This document shows, one piece after another, positions 7,323-15,500 of a stretch of DNA of 64,000 nt. The DNA comes from Bacillota bacterium (GTDB taxonomy: Bacteria; Bacillota; Clostridia; Peptostreptococcales; Acidaminobacteraceae): contig JAIUOA010000002.1 of NCBI GenBank assembly GCA_020161295.1, forward strand, positions 248,001-312,000, written 5' to 3'. How positions within the stretch are numbered: the first letter of the stretch is position 1; every line of letters begins with the position of its first letter. The notes beneath the pieces were generated by a model. It saw nothing but the letters and a program-made list of their open reading frames with translations. It searched no databases and was not told where the DNA came from. The position numbers and the translations under genes are program-made.

Positions 7323-7356
7323 GAGGGTGGTAGTACCGAAAGGACTATACACTCTT
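7323..7356 (+). ncRNA. pan-motif RNA upstream of the pantothenate operon
   Basis: The hairpin has a continuous helix of about 14 base pairs closed by a GAAA loop (7338-7341), with two single bulged adenosines: A7335 on the 5' side and A7349 on the 3' side. A stem with two bulged As in front of panBCD is the description of the pan motif, a Firmicutes cis-RNA of unproven ligand. A TATAAT at 7317-7322 lies so close that the mapped 5' end matters: the outermost pairs might not be transcribed. A T-rich tract (7355-7369) follows, so the hairpin may itself end transcription. Confidence 0.75.
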
Positions 7357-7430
7357 TTTTATTTTTTTTGACAATAATGGCAGCTCTGAGCATTTGCCCG
7401 AGACTGATTGAAGATGGTTTACAGTAATGT

Positions 7431-7471
7431 AGCTCTTTTTGTCTTGTGCAAAAAGAGCTTTGTTTATTTTT
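7431..7471 (+). terminator. attenuator-like terminator in the pan operon leader
   Basis: A perfect 10-bp stem (AGCTCTTTTT 7431-7440, AAAAAGAGCT 7450-7459) is followed by TTGTTTATTTTT, 34 bases before the start of the first gene. The 3' arm can also pair with a second AGCTCT at 7382-7387, which would give an antiterminator. No gene ends just before it, so it most likely controls entry into the pan operon (inference). Confidence 0.7.
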
Positions 7472-7493
7472 GAACCTCAACGGGAGGTCTTGT

Positions 7494-8336
7494 ATGAGAA
7501 TTGGGTTTATAGGTGCAGGTAAAGTTGGAACATCATTTGGTGCCTTATTGAAGTTAAAGGGTCAAGAAATTTCAGGATATTATAGCCGGTCACAGAAATC
7601 CATAGAGCACGCTTGTGAGATTACTGGTTCGACCCCCTACTCGACACTTGAGGCTGTCATAAAGGACAGTGATTGGATTGGAATTACGGTACAAGATGAT
7701 CAAATAGAGCAGGTTGTGGCCGAAATTACAAGTTTGCCACAGTATAGACAGCTTTGCCAGTCGAAGACATTCTTCCATATGAGCGGGGCTACAACAGTGG
7801 ATGTTTTGAAGCCTTTAAAAACCGACATTTTTAGCTTGCATCCATTAATGGCGTTTCCATCATATAAAACACAGCTTGAGGATTGGTCGAATACTTTTAT
7901 CACCGTGGAAAATCCAAATACGTCTGTACGCAGTTGGTTGCCTAAGCTGGGCTTAAACACGTTAGAAATCGAATCTAGTCAAAAAGTGAAATATCACACA
8001 GCAGCGGTTGTCGCCTCAAATTACCTCGTGACGTTGATGGATTTTGCCATCAATGAATTAGAATTCATCGGAATTGATCGCGAAAGTGGATTTAAGGCAT
8101 TGCTGCCTTTAGTGGAAGGCACTTTAAATAATATTCAAGCATTGGGAACTAAAAAAGCAATCACGGGTCCGATTGTCAGAGGCGATGTTAAAACGGTAAA
8201 AAGCCATTTGGAGGCCTTGGAACCGGAACCGAAAGAACTGTACCGATTATTAGGGCGACATACACTTCAGCTAATTAGTGAGGCGAACCCAATGATGGTA
8301 CACTTGCTAGAGGAGGATGACGCATGTCAAAAGTAA
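7494..8336 (+). CDS. panG: Rossmann/DUF2520 reductase, probable ketopantoate reductase (PanG type)
   Basis: This 280-residue protein begins with an NAD(P)-binding motif ([15 protein letters not shown]) and continues with a DUF2520-type domain (HPLMAFPSY, later [13 protein letters not shown]). It lies directly before panB, panC and panD with a 13-base overlap. No classical PanE is seen, so it very likely supplies the ketopantoate-to-pantoate step, as PanG does in other bacteria. The reaction assignment is from context and family. The start is ATG 7494, preceded by GGGAGGT; the upstream GTG at 7446 lies inside the terminator stem and is rejected. The operon is probably controlled by the pan RNA. 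Confidence 0.78.
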   Translation: MRIGFIGAGKVGTSFGALLKLKGQEISGYYSRSQKSIEHACEITGSTPYSTLEAVIKDSDWIGITVQDDQIEQVVAEITSLPQYRQLCQSKTFFHMSGATTVDVLKPLKTDIFSLHPLMAFPSYKTQLEDWSNTFITVENPNTSVRSWLPKLGLNTLEIESSQKVKYHTAAVVASNYLVTLMDFAINELEFIGIDRESGFKALLPLVEGTLNNIQALGTKKAITGPIVRGDVKTVKSHLEALEPEPKELYRLLGRHTLQLISEANPMMVHLLEEDDACQK

Positions 8337-9154
8337 CTGCCATGACTTTTATTGAAAGAAAGAAGAACCATGAAAAAATTACTGTTTTGACGGCCTATGA
8401 TTATAGCATGGCCAAGCTCCTAGATGAAAATGGTGTCGATTGTTTATTGGTGGGTGATTCATTAGGGATGACCATGCTGGGTTATGAGGATACCTTGGCT
8501 GTGACCATGGACGATATGATCCATCACACGAAAGCGGTCAAACGAGGGGTTAAAAACGCACTGGTGGTGGCGGACATGCCGTTTTTATCTTATCACATCA
8601 GTGACGAGGGGGCGGTCATCAATGCAGGCCGTTTTATAAAAGAGGCAGGAGCCCATGCGGTGAAGCTCGAGGGTGGCTATCAGGTAAAATCAAAAATAGA
8701 AGCCATCATCGCAGCTCAAATACCTGTGATGGGTCATCTAGGTTTAACCCCACAATCCGTCAACATGTTTGGTGGTTTTAAGGTTCAGGGAAAGACTGAA
8801 CAGCAAGCCAGAAAACTTATTGATGAGGCGAAGATGCTGGAAGAAATCGGCTGCTTCGCCATCGTTCTCGAATGTGTCCCTGAGAAGCTGGCTCGTTTGG
8901 TCAGTGAACAACTGAGTATTCCGACGATTGGCATCGGTGCAGGTGCAGGCTGCGATGGGCAGGTCCTCGTCATACAAGACCTATTAGGAATGAACAAGGA
9001 TTTTGTACCGAAATTTGTTAAAACCTACGCCGATTTAAGCAGCGTGATCGGTTCAGCGGTGAAAGCGTATTGTGAAGAGGTCAAAACAGGTGCTTTCCCA
9101 GAGGAAAAACATACCTTCAAAATCGATGATGAGATCATAAATAAACTATATTGA
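8324..9154 (+). CDS. panB: 3-methyl-2-oxobutanoate hydroxymethyltransferase
   Basis: PanB transfers a hydroxymethyl group from 5,10-methylene-tetrahydrofolate to 2-oxoisovalerate, giving ketopantoate, the first committed step of pantothenate synthesis. The 276 residues match the family in length and motifs: [28 protein letters not shown] near the N-terminus (with metal-binding Asp), VKLEGG (substrate Lys and catalytic Glu), [10 protein letters not shown] and [17 protein letters not shown]. The ATG is inside the 3' end of the previous gene and follows GAGGAGG, so translation is probably coupled. Confidence 0.97.
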   Translation: MSKVTAMTFIERKKNHEKITVLTAYDYSMAKLLDENGVDCLLVGDSLGMTMLGYEDTLAVTMDDMIHHTKAVKRGVKNALVVADMPFLSYHISDEGAVINAGRFIKEAGAHAVKLEGGYQVKSKIEAIIAAQIPVMGHLGLTPQSVNMFGGFKVQGKTEQQARKLIDEAKMLEEIGCFAIVLECVPEKLARLVSEQLSIPTIGIGAGAGCDGQVLVIQDLLGMNKDFVPKFVKTYADLSSVIGSAVKAYCEEVKTGAFPEEKHTFKIDDEIINKLY

Positions 9155-9163
9155 GGTGAAGCC

Positions 9164-10015
9164 ATGACAGTAGTAAAAACCATAAATGAAGTAAGACAGT
9201 TTGTAAAAGAAGCACGATTAAAAGGAATGACCATCGGTTTTGTACCCACCATGGGATTTTTACATGAAGGGCATCTTTCGCTTATGCGAGAAGCTAAAGC
9301 GCAAACCGATTACGTCGTGGTCAGTATCTTCGTCAATCCGACACAGTTTGGTCCAACGGAGGATTTAGCCACTTATCCGAGAGATTTACCACGTGATCAG
9401 ATGCTATGTGAGTCGGTTGGGGTGGATTTGATATTTGCACCTGAAGTTGATGAAATGTACCCTGCGGGCCATTCTACCATCGTCGATTGCGAAGGTCCGA
9501 TTACGAAGCAGCTATGCGGCGCTTCAAGACCTACCCATTTTAAAGGGGTCACTTCCGTAGTTGCCAAGCTATTCAATATCACCTTACCGGACAAGGCGTT
9601 TTTCGGACAAAAGGATGCTCAGCAAGTTGCGGTTATCGAAAAGATGGTAAAAGAACTCAACTTTGATGTGGAGATTGTCCCGTGTCCCATCGTAAGAGAA
9701 GAGGATGGACTCGCCATGAGTTCGAGAAATAGCTACCTCGATGCAGAAGCGCGCAGACAGGCACTCGTGCTCAGCCAATCACTCAATGCCGCTAAAGCGA
9801 GTATTGATGCAGGGGAGACACGTGTTTCAGAGCTCATCGCGCTTATTCGTGAAACGATTCAGCAAGCACCTATGGCAGAAATAGACTATGTTCAAATCGT
9901 AGATGCGACGACCCTTCTGGCGATTGATGAACTAAATGATGACACGCTCATCGCCCTGGCCGTAAAATTTGGAAAAACAAGACTAATTGACAACCTGAGA
10001 ATTCGCAGACGTTAA
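9164..10015 (+). CDS. panC: pantoate--beta-alanine ligase
   Basis: PanC joins pantoate and beta-alanine using ATP to give pantothenate. The protein has 283 residues, as usual. Visible motifs are [14 protein letters not shown] (HIGH-type nucleotide binding), [21 protein letters not shown] and AMSSRNSYL (KMSKS-like loop). It starts 9 bases after panB with GAGGTGA as ribosome binding site. It is the third gene of the operon under the pan RNA. Confidence 0.97.
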   Translation: MTVVKTINEVRQFVKEARLKGMTIGFVPTMGFLHEGHLSLMREAKAQTDYVVVSIFVNPTQFGPTEDLATYPRDLPRDQMLCESVGVDLIFAPEVDEMYPAGHSTIVDCEGPITKQLCGASRPTHFKGVTSVVAKLFNITLPDKAFFGQKDAQQVAVIEKMVKELNFDVEIVPCPIVREEDGLAMSSRNSYLDAEARRQALVLSQSLNAAKASIDAGETRVSELIALIRETIQQAPMAEIDYVQIVDATTLLAIDELNDDTLIALAVKFGKTRLIDNLRIRRR

Positions 10016-10029
10016 TATTGGAGGATAAA

Positions 10030-10413
10030 ATGTTATTAACCATGTTCAAAAGTAAGATACACAGGGCGACAGTGACTGAAGCCAATCTTAATTATGTAGG
10101 AAGTATTACCATCGATGAAGACTTGCTCGATGCAGCGGGCATTCTCCCTGGGGAAAAAGTTCAAATCGTGAACAATAACAACGGTGAAAGACTTGAAACC
10201 TATACGATTCCAGGTGAACGAGGGAGTGGTGTGATCTGCTTAAACGGTGCCGCTGCAAGACGCGTACAACCAGGAGATATCGTCATCATTATCGCCTATT
10301 GCATGATCGATGCCACAGAAGCGAGAGATTTCAAACCTAACGTAGTGATTCTCGATGCGCAGAATCATATCGTGGAAATAGACTACGCTGAAAAACATGG
10401 AGAAGTGAAATAG
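10030..10413 (+). CDS. panD: aspartate 1-decarboxylase (pyruvoyl type)
   Basis: PanD makes beta-alanine from aspartate for PanC. It is made as an inactive chain that cleaves itself between Gly24 and Ser25 to form the pyruvoyl cofactor. From the ATG at 10030 the sequence reads NYVGSIT, with Gly24-Ser25 exactly at the expected positions, which supports this start over the upstream in-frame TTG at 10018. GGAGG lies just before. Length is 127 residues, normal. [20 protein letters not shown] is also diagnostic. The usual YEGS is YVGS here, a mild variation. Last gene of the pan operon; a new promoter starts inside the next gap. Confidence 0.96.
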   Translation: MLLTMFKSKIHRATVTEANLNYVGSITIDEDLLDAAGILPGEKVQIVNNNNGERLETYTIPGERGSGVICLNGAAARRVQPGDIVIIIAYCMIDATEARDFKPNVVILDAQNHIVEIDYAEKHGEVK

Positions 10414-10417
10414 CTAT

Positions 10418-10446
10418 TTGTCAACCCATATGAATTGTGTTAGAAT
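10418..10446 (+). promoter_or_regulatory. sigma-A promoter of murB
   Basis: TTGTCA (10418-10423) and TAGAAT (10441-10446) are 17 bases apart. The -35 begins five bases after the panD stop, and no terminator lies between, so murB may be read both from here and from the pan operon. Confidence 0.75.
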
Positions 10447-10481
10447 GTTAAAGGTTAAATCTAAGAAATTGTGGAGAACAC

Positions 10482-11390
10482 ATGGCTAATAATCAACCAA
10501 AATGGTTAAACTGCGTTCAGCAGAGTCAGATATTAATAAATGAACCCATGGCGAATCATACTTCTTTTAAGATAGGTGGACCGGCTAAAGCGATTATCAA
10601 CCCTCAGTCAGTGGAAGAAATCCGCTCGCTGGTCAATGCCTTGAGAGCTGAGAATATCCCGTTTTTAGTCATGGGCAATGGGTCAAATATACTCGTTGAT
10701 GATGATGGACTTGATGCCGTGGTCATTAAAATTTCAGATCAACTTAGTTCTGTCGTCATCGAAGACGAAATGGTGATAGCCGAAGCTGGGGTGTTACTGT
10801 CGAAGCTATCTAAGGTGGTCATGCGTGCCTCACTGAAAGGGTTTGAATTCGCTTCTGGAATTCCGGGTACGCTGGGCGGCGCCATTTTCATGAATGCAGG
10901 AGCCTATGGTGGTGAAATGAAGGATGTCGTCGAATGGGTCGAAGTCCTCACGCATGAGGGGGAAATTGTTCGTATCGCGCATGCCGATTTAGCCTTCGGT
11001 TATCGTACCAGCATCGTCAGAGAAAAGCACTGGATCGTTCTCAGAGTTGCTTTGCGGTTTGAAAAAGGTGATTACACAGAGATTGTCGAGATTACCAACG
11101 ACCTTACCAAAAAGCGTGTCAGCAAACAGCCCTTAGAGCTTCCAAGCGCTGGTAGTACCTTTAAACGTCCTGAGGGACATTATGCAGGACAACTGATAGA
11201 GGAAGCGGGCCTTAGGGGCCTAAGATATGGGGATGCGATGGTTTCCGAGAAGCACTGCGGCTTCGTGGTCAATATCGGAAACGCCACTTGTCAAGAAGTG
11301 ATGGCGTTAATCGGTGTCATCCAAAAAGTGGTTTTTGATAAATTTGGTGTTACCCTTGAACGTGAAGTGAGAATTTTTGGTAAAGAGTAA
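10482..11390 (+). CDS. murB: UDP-N-acetylenolpyruvoylglucosamine reductase
   Basis: MurB is an FAD enzyme that reduces UDP-GlcNAc-enolpyruvate to UDP-MurNAc with NADPH in peptidoglycan synthesis. The 302 residues show NHTSFKIGGPA (FAD site), GNGSNILVDD, the ASGIPGTLGGAIFMNAGAYG block and GSTFKRP with the proton-donor Ser. The length fits the type II enzymes of Firmicutes. GTGGAG precedes the ATG. A terminator follows, so it forms its own unit before the rapZ cluster. Confidence 0.96.
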   Translation: MANNQPKWLNCVQQSQILINEPMANHTSFKIGGPAKAIINPQSVEEIRSLVNALRAENIPFLVMGNGSNILVDDDGLDAVVIKISDQLSSVVIEDEMVIAEAGVLLSKLSKVVMRASLKGFEFASGIPGTLGGAIFMNAGAYGGEMKDVVEWVEVLTHEGEIVRIAHADLAFGYRTSIVREKHWIVLRVALRFEKGDYTEIVEITNDLTKKRVSKQPLELPSAGSTFKRPEGHYAGQLIEEAGLRGLRYGDAMVSEKHCGFVVNIGNATCQEVMALIGVIQKVVFDKFGVTLEREVRIFGKE

Positions 11391-11395
11391 ATAGT

Positions 11396-11425
11396 GAGCG
11401 CTATCTGAGGATAGGGCTCTTTTTA
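11396..11425 (+). terminator. intrinsic terminator after murB
   Basis: A stem of GAGCGCTATC with GATAGGGCTC (one mismatch) and a short loop is followed by five T. It sits six bases after the murB stop. Confidence 0.85.
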
Positions 11426-11452
11426 TGCGTGTTTTAAAGAGATTTCACGTGG

Positions 11453-11458
11453 TATAAT
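11453..11458 (+). promoter_or_regulatory. -10 element of the PHP-rapZ-yvcK operon
   Basis: A perfect TATAAT lies 30 bases before the PHP gene and after the murB terminator. The -35 region is weak (TGTTTT at 11430). It likely drives PHP, rapZ and yvcK. Confidence 0.55.
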
Positions 11459-11488
11459 AATTTTATACAGTAGCAAGGAGGCGATGAA

Positions 11489-12214
11489 ATGATTGTTATC
11501 GGCGATTATCACATGCACACTAAATTAAGTGGTGACAGTAAGAACGAGTTGGAAGCAATCGTGAAGAAGGCAATAGAGATTGGATTGACTGAAATAGCCA
11601 TTACCGATCATGGACCAGCGCATAACGGTTATGGCATCAAAAAGGAACAGTATCCTGTTTTACGGGCAGAAATAGATCGATTAAATGAAAAATATCCTCA
11701 AATCAATATCCTACTTGGACTAGAAGCTAATCTGCTTGGAACGGATGGTGAAATAGATATTGACGAGAACATGTGGAAAATCATCGACTGGGTGAATGCC
11801 GGTTACCACTTTGGAAGTAATCTCAGAAAGGATTATAAACTCCATCTCTATAATGCGCTCAGTAAAGTCTCAAAGCGATATCACGAAAAAGTGAAGAAGC
11901 TCAATACCATTTCCATGGTGAATGCTTTACGTAAAAATAAAATCAACATGTTGACCCATCCTGGTGCGAAGGGACCTATCGATATCGACCAGGTGGCCAA
12001 GGCTGCAGCTGAATCAGGCACTGTTCTAGAAATCAACAATTCACACGGACACCTCACAGTTGAGGAAATCAAGATCGCCATGAAATACCCTGTCAAATTT
12101 GCAGTATGCAGTGACGCGCATGAGATTGAAAATATCGGCAATGTTTCCAACGCCATCGACCGTGCGTTTATAGCTGGTCTAGCACCTGATAGAATCATCA
12201 ACGTTAGAGCGTAG
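11489..12214 (+). CDS. PHP-domain phosphoesterase
   Basis: This 241-residue protein has the metal-binding PHP fold: DYHMHTKLS at the N-terminus, AITDHGPAH, LGLEAN, LTHPGAKG, EINNSHGH and CSDAHE, which together supply the His/Asp/Glu ligands of a trinuclear site. The family includes YcdX-type phosphatases and histidinol phosphatase relatives. No his genes are nearby. Position before rapZ is a recurrent arrangement in Clostridia. The exact substrate is unknown; a small phosphate ester is likely. Confidence 0.85.
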   Translation: MIVIGDYHMHTKLSGDSKNELEAIVKKAIEIGLTEIAITDHGPAHNGYGIKKEQYPVLRAEIDRLNEKYPQINILLGLEANLLGTDGEIDIDENMWKIIDWVNAGYHFGSNLRKDYKLHLYNALSKVSKRYHEKVKKLNTISMVNALRKNKINMLTHPGAKGPIDIDQVAKAAAESGTVLEINNSHGHLTVEEIKIAMKYPVKFAVCSDAHEIENIGNVSNAIDRAFIAGLAPDRIINVRA

Positions 12215-12223
12215 GAGGAAAAA

Positions 12224-13084
12224 GTGAATTTTATAATCATTTCAGGTCAATCCGGAGCTGGTAAAAGTCAAGCGAAGAAGGTGTTTGAGGATTTAGGCTA
12301 CTATTGTGTGGATAATTTGCCACCTTCTCTAATTCCTAGCTTCACGGACTTGCTTGAGCAGAATTCAGAGAACATCAATAATGTCGCGCTCGTTATCGAT
12401 ATACGTGGAGGTAAGTTTTTTAAAGACCTTGAAAATCATCTGGCGCTGCTAAAGCAAAAGGGATATCCTTACCGTGTGTTTTATTTCGAAGCCGATGACG
12501 ATGTGCTTTTAAAGCGCTATAAAGAAAATCGCAGAACGCATCCGCTGGATCCAAGCGGTAGAATTGACGACGCCATTCAAGCGGAAAAGCAGATGTTATC
12601 ATCCTTACGCCTTCAAGCGGATTTCGTGATCAACACCAACACCACCACACAGGCACAGCTTAAAAAAGCAATCTCGGAAGCGCTTGACCTCACGGACACT
12701 CAGACGCAGATGCAAGTAGCGTTTGTCTCATTCGGGTATAAGAAGGGGTTACCACTCGATGCAGATTTTATTTTCGATGTTAGGTTTCTTCCTAATCCGT
12801 ATTATATCGAGGAACTTAGACCAATGACGGGAAATGACGCTGCAGTGAGCGATTATGTCATGAGCCATGATGAAAGCAAAAACACATACGATCACCTTAA
12901 GCGGTTTCTCGATTTTATGATTCCACAGATGATCAAGGATGGTCGCGCACAGCTGGTGGTTGGGATCGGATGTACAGGTGGTCAACACCGATCGGTGACT
13001 TTTGCCAATCTCCTCGCAAGTGATTACCAATCCCGTGGATACCATGCCATCGCTTTACACCGCGATGTTCGAAAAGAGGCTTAA
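12224..13084 (+). CDS. rapZ: RNase adapter / nucleotide-binding protein RapZ (YvcJ)
   Basis: This 286-residue P-loop protein has Walker A GQSGAGKS at residues 8-15, a DLPP-type motif (CVDNLPPSLIPSF) and the C-terminal VGIGCTGGQHRSV motif. In Proteobacteria the family controls GlmZ RNA and senses UDP-GlcNAc precursors; in Bacillus the homologue YvcJ is a GTP/ATP-binding protein linked to competence. The start is GTG at 12224 with AGGAGGA before it. It is followed by yvcK two bases later. Confidence 0.95.
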   Translation: MNFIIISGQSGAGKSQAKKVFEDLGYYCVDNLPPSLIPSFTDLLEQNSENINNVALVIDIRGGKFFKDLENHLALLKQKGYPYRVFYFEADDDVLLKRYKENRRTHPLDPSGRIDDAIQAEKQMLSSLRLQADFVINTNTTTQAQLKKAISEALDLTDTQTQMQVAFVSFGYKKGLPLDADFIFDVRFLPNPYYIEELRPMTGNDAAVSDYVMSHDESKNTYDHLKRFLDFMIPQMIKDGRAQLVVGIGCTGGQHRSVTFANLLASDYQSRGYHAIALHRDVRKEA

Positions 13085-13086
13085 AC

Positions 13087-14061
13087 ATGGTGAACATAGT
13101 CGCCATGGGCGGTGGGACCGGATTATCCATTTTATTAAGAGGACTGAAAGAAATTTCAAATCAGATTACGGCAGTTGTCACTGTGGCAGATGATGGCGGT
13201 GGTTCGGGTGTTTTGAGAGAGGACCTTGGCATGCTTCCGCCGGGTGACGTGAGAAACTGCATATTGGCACTTGCAAACAAGGAACCGATTTTACAGGACC
13301 TCTTTCATTACCGTTTTCAAGAGGGCCGTCTAAAGGGGCAGAATTTTGGCAATTTGATGATTGCCGCCATGGTGGGTATTTCTGATAGCTTTGAAGCGGC
13401 GATTAAGAAAATCTCAGATATATTTGCCATCACCGGAGAAGTTTTTCCGGTTTCGGAAGAGGACATGATTCTTTATGCAAGATTGTCGGATGGTACGATT
13501 GTCGCTGGAGAATCCAATATACCGCTCGAAGTGGTTAAAAGAGGCACTGCGATTGATTCCATTTGGGTGGAGCCTAAGGATGCAAAGACTTATGAAGTGG
13601 TGCTAGATCGAATCAAGCAAGCGGATATGATCGTTTTAGGCCCTGGGAGTTTGTTTACCAGTATCATCCCTAATCTATTGTTACATGACGTGGTGGAAGC
13701 CATAAACGCCTCATCTGCACCTGTTTTTTATGTGACCAATATCATGACACAGCCAGGTGAAACGGGTGGATTTACTGCGGCAGACCATCTTGATGCATTA
13801 TTAAAGCATACAGCGCTTAAAAAAATAGACTATCTGGTCGCAAACAATGGCAGCATTAGTCTCGAAACAGCATCCCGCTACTTTCGTGAATCAGCAGAAC
13901 CCGTATTTTTATCGGAAGAAGACCGTAAGCGATTAAACGCATTAGGGGTAGCGGTGATTGAAGGGGATTTTGTCGAAGAGAAGGTGGGGTACGTTAGGCA
14001 CAATGCCCACGCCATAAGTCACGAATTGATTAAATATATCGAGAAGGTCTATAAGGACTGA
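13087..14061 (+). CDS. yvcK: YvcK family protein (gluconeogenesis factor, UDP-sugar binding)
   Basis: The 324 residues begin with IVAMGGGTGLSILLRGLKE and contain VTVADDGGGSGVLRED, GDVRNCI and VLGPGSLFTS, which are characteristic of the CofD-like YvcK family. In Bacillus YvcK is needed for growth on gluconeogenic carbon sources, binds UDP-sugars and influences cell-wall synthesis. It follows rapZ with two bases between them and clearly belongs to the same operon. Confidence 0.95.
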   Translation: MVNIVAMGGGTGLSILLRGLKEISNQITAVVTVADDGGGSGVLREDLGMLPPGDVRNCILALANKEPILQDLFHYRFQEGRLKGQNFGNLMIAAMVGISDSFEAAIKKISDIFAITGEVFPVSEEDMILYARLSDGTIVAGESNIPLEVVKRGTAIDSIWVEPKDAKTYEVVLDRIKQADMIVLGPGSLFTSIIPNLLLHDVVEAINASSAPVFYVTNIMTQPGETGGFTAADHLDALLKHTALKKIDYLVANNGSISLETASRYFRESAEPVFLSEEDRKRLNALGVAVIEGDFVEEKVGYVRHNAHAISHELIKYIEKVYKD

Positions 14062-14126
14062 ATCGCCATTTAAAGTGATTTTGTGGTATACTTAAAAGAG
14101 CAATTTCGCGCGGAAAAGGTGATTTT

Positions 14127-14549
14127 ATGAAGAGAGTATATAGCTCTGGAGGCGTTGTTTTTCTAGGCAATGGGATTCTCATGCTTCAGAAGATAAACGG
14201 TGACTGGGTTTTACCTAAAGGGAAAATTGAAGCAGAAGAGATAAGTGAAGAGACTGCTATCCGCGAAGTTCGCGAGGAAGCAGGTATCAAAGCGAAAATA
14301 TTAACCCCTATCGGTGAAACCTCATATCGATTCAAAAATTACTGGTCAAATAATCACGTCATTGAGAAGAAGGTTTTTTGGTATTTGATGAAAGCCATTA
14401 CCACGAACACCCATCCTCAGCGTGAAGAGGGCTTCATCAGTGCTAAGTTCATCCACTGGGATAACGTGGTGCAGCTCGCTAAATATGATGACGAACGCGA
14501 TATTTTGGCGAAAGCATTAGAAATTATTAAATCATTTGAAGGTGTGTAA
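14127..14549 (+). CDS. Nudix hydrolase (YvcI-like position)
   Basis: This 140-residue protein carries the Nudix box: GKIEAEEISEETAIREVREEAGI fits G-x5-E-x7-REVREE-x-G with normal spacing. Nudix enzymes split nucleoside diphosphates linked to another group. In Bacillus a Nudix gene (yvcI) lies at the same place beside yvcJ-yvcK-yvcL. A TATACT at 14087-14092 may be a local -10. The stop TAA overlaps the whiA ATG. Confidence 0.88.
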   Translation: MKRVYSSGGVVFLGNGILMLQKINGDWVLPKGKIEAEEISEETAIREVREEAGIKAKILTPIGETSYRFKNYWSNNHVIEKKVFWYLMKAITTNTHPQREEGFISAKFIHWDNVVQLAKYDDERDILAKALEIIKSFEGV

Positions 14550-15496
14550 TGTCGTTTTCTTCAAAATCAAAAAATGAACTTGTGAGAATAAAAACTGAAG
14601 GGCGATGCTGCAACCGAGCGGAGTTATCCGGGATTATCAGGGTCAGTGGTGCCTTGGAGTTCGGAGGGAGAAACATGATGAATCTTAGGATCGTCACAGA
14701 AAATCCCGCTGTTGCCAGGTTGACCTTTATTCTCTTAAAAAAGCGTTATGGACTCCAAACTGAACTGATCATGAAAGAGACTAAGGTTTTAAATAAGCAT
14801 CATTCATATGAAATATTTATCGATCAAGCGAACGAAGTTCTGCTCGATTTGGGGATCCTAGCAAAGGATGGGGAAGCCATCACGCTTAATGATGATTTGC
14901 CTGAAGAGGTTATCAAGAAAAACTGCTGTAAAAAGGCTTATTTGAGAGGTATCTATTTGGGGGGTGGATCATTAAGTGCACCTGAAAAAAGCTACCATCT
15001 AGAACTTATAACGCATAATGAATACTTTGCGAACCAGCTCGTGGATTTTATAAATGATACCTATGACCTCGCCTCAAAAATGACGGCAAGAAAGAAGAAT
15101 TATATCGTTTATATTAAGGAAAGTGAAAAAATCGTCGACTTTCTGAACGTCATAGGCGCGCATCAAACCTTATTGGAATATGAGAATATCCGAATCATCA
15201 AACAGATGCGCAATAATGTCAACCGTGTCGTGAACTGCGAAACGGCAAACATCACAAAGACGGCGGATGCCGCCTTCGAACACATTCATGCCATAGAGAC
15301 CATCATTCAAGGCGTTGGACTTGATTACCTAGATGATAGACTTCGTGAGATTGCCGAATGTCGTTTGGAGAATCCAGAGGCAACACTAAAGGAACTTGGT
15401 GAAATGTTAATTCCTCCGATTGGAAAATCGGGTGTGAATCATCGACTTAAAAAAATAATGGAAATCGCAGAACAAATAAACAAGAGGATGGCATAA
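14549..15496 (+). CDS. whiA: DNA-binding protein WhiA
   Basis: WhiA has an N-terminal LAGLIDADG-homing-endonuclease-like domain without nuclease activity and a C-terminal helix-turn-helix. Here 315 residues begin MSFSSKSKNELVRI, include CCKKAYLRGIYLGGGSLSAPEKSYHLE and end with the HTH region (ANPEATLKELG-like segment, PPIGKSGVNHRLKK). In Gram-positive bacteria it affects cell division and chromosome segregation. The ATG overlaps the stop of the Nudix gene (TAATG). Confidence 0.96.
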   Translation: MSFSSKSKNELVRIKTEGRCCNRAELSGIIRVSGALEFGGRNMMNLRIVTENPAVARLTFILLKKRYGLQTELIMKETKVLNKHHSYEIFIDQANEVLLDLGILAKDGEAITLNDDLPEEVIKKNCCKKAYLRGIYLGGGSLSAPEKSYHLELITHNEYFANQLVDFINDTYDLASKMTARKKNYIVYIKESEKIVDFLNVIGAHQTLLEYENIRIIKQMRNNVNRVVNCETANITKTADAAFEHIHAIETIIQGVGLDYLDDRLREIAECRLENPEATLKELGEMLIPPIGKSGVNHRLKKIMEIAEQINKRMA

Positions 15497-15500
15497 CCCT

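Noticed and set aside
7368..7396. TTGACA at 7368-7373 as a second promoter in the pan leader
   Set aside because: No -10 element occurs at 16-18 bases; CATTTG at that position is not a match.
7446..7493. In-frame GTG start 16 codons upstream of the PanG-like gene
   Set aside because: It lies in the loop and 3' arm of a terminator hairpin, lacks a ribosome binding site and would add residues before the dinucleotide-binding motif.
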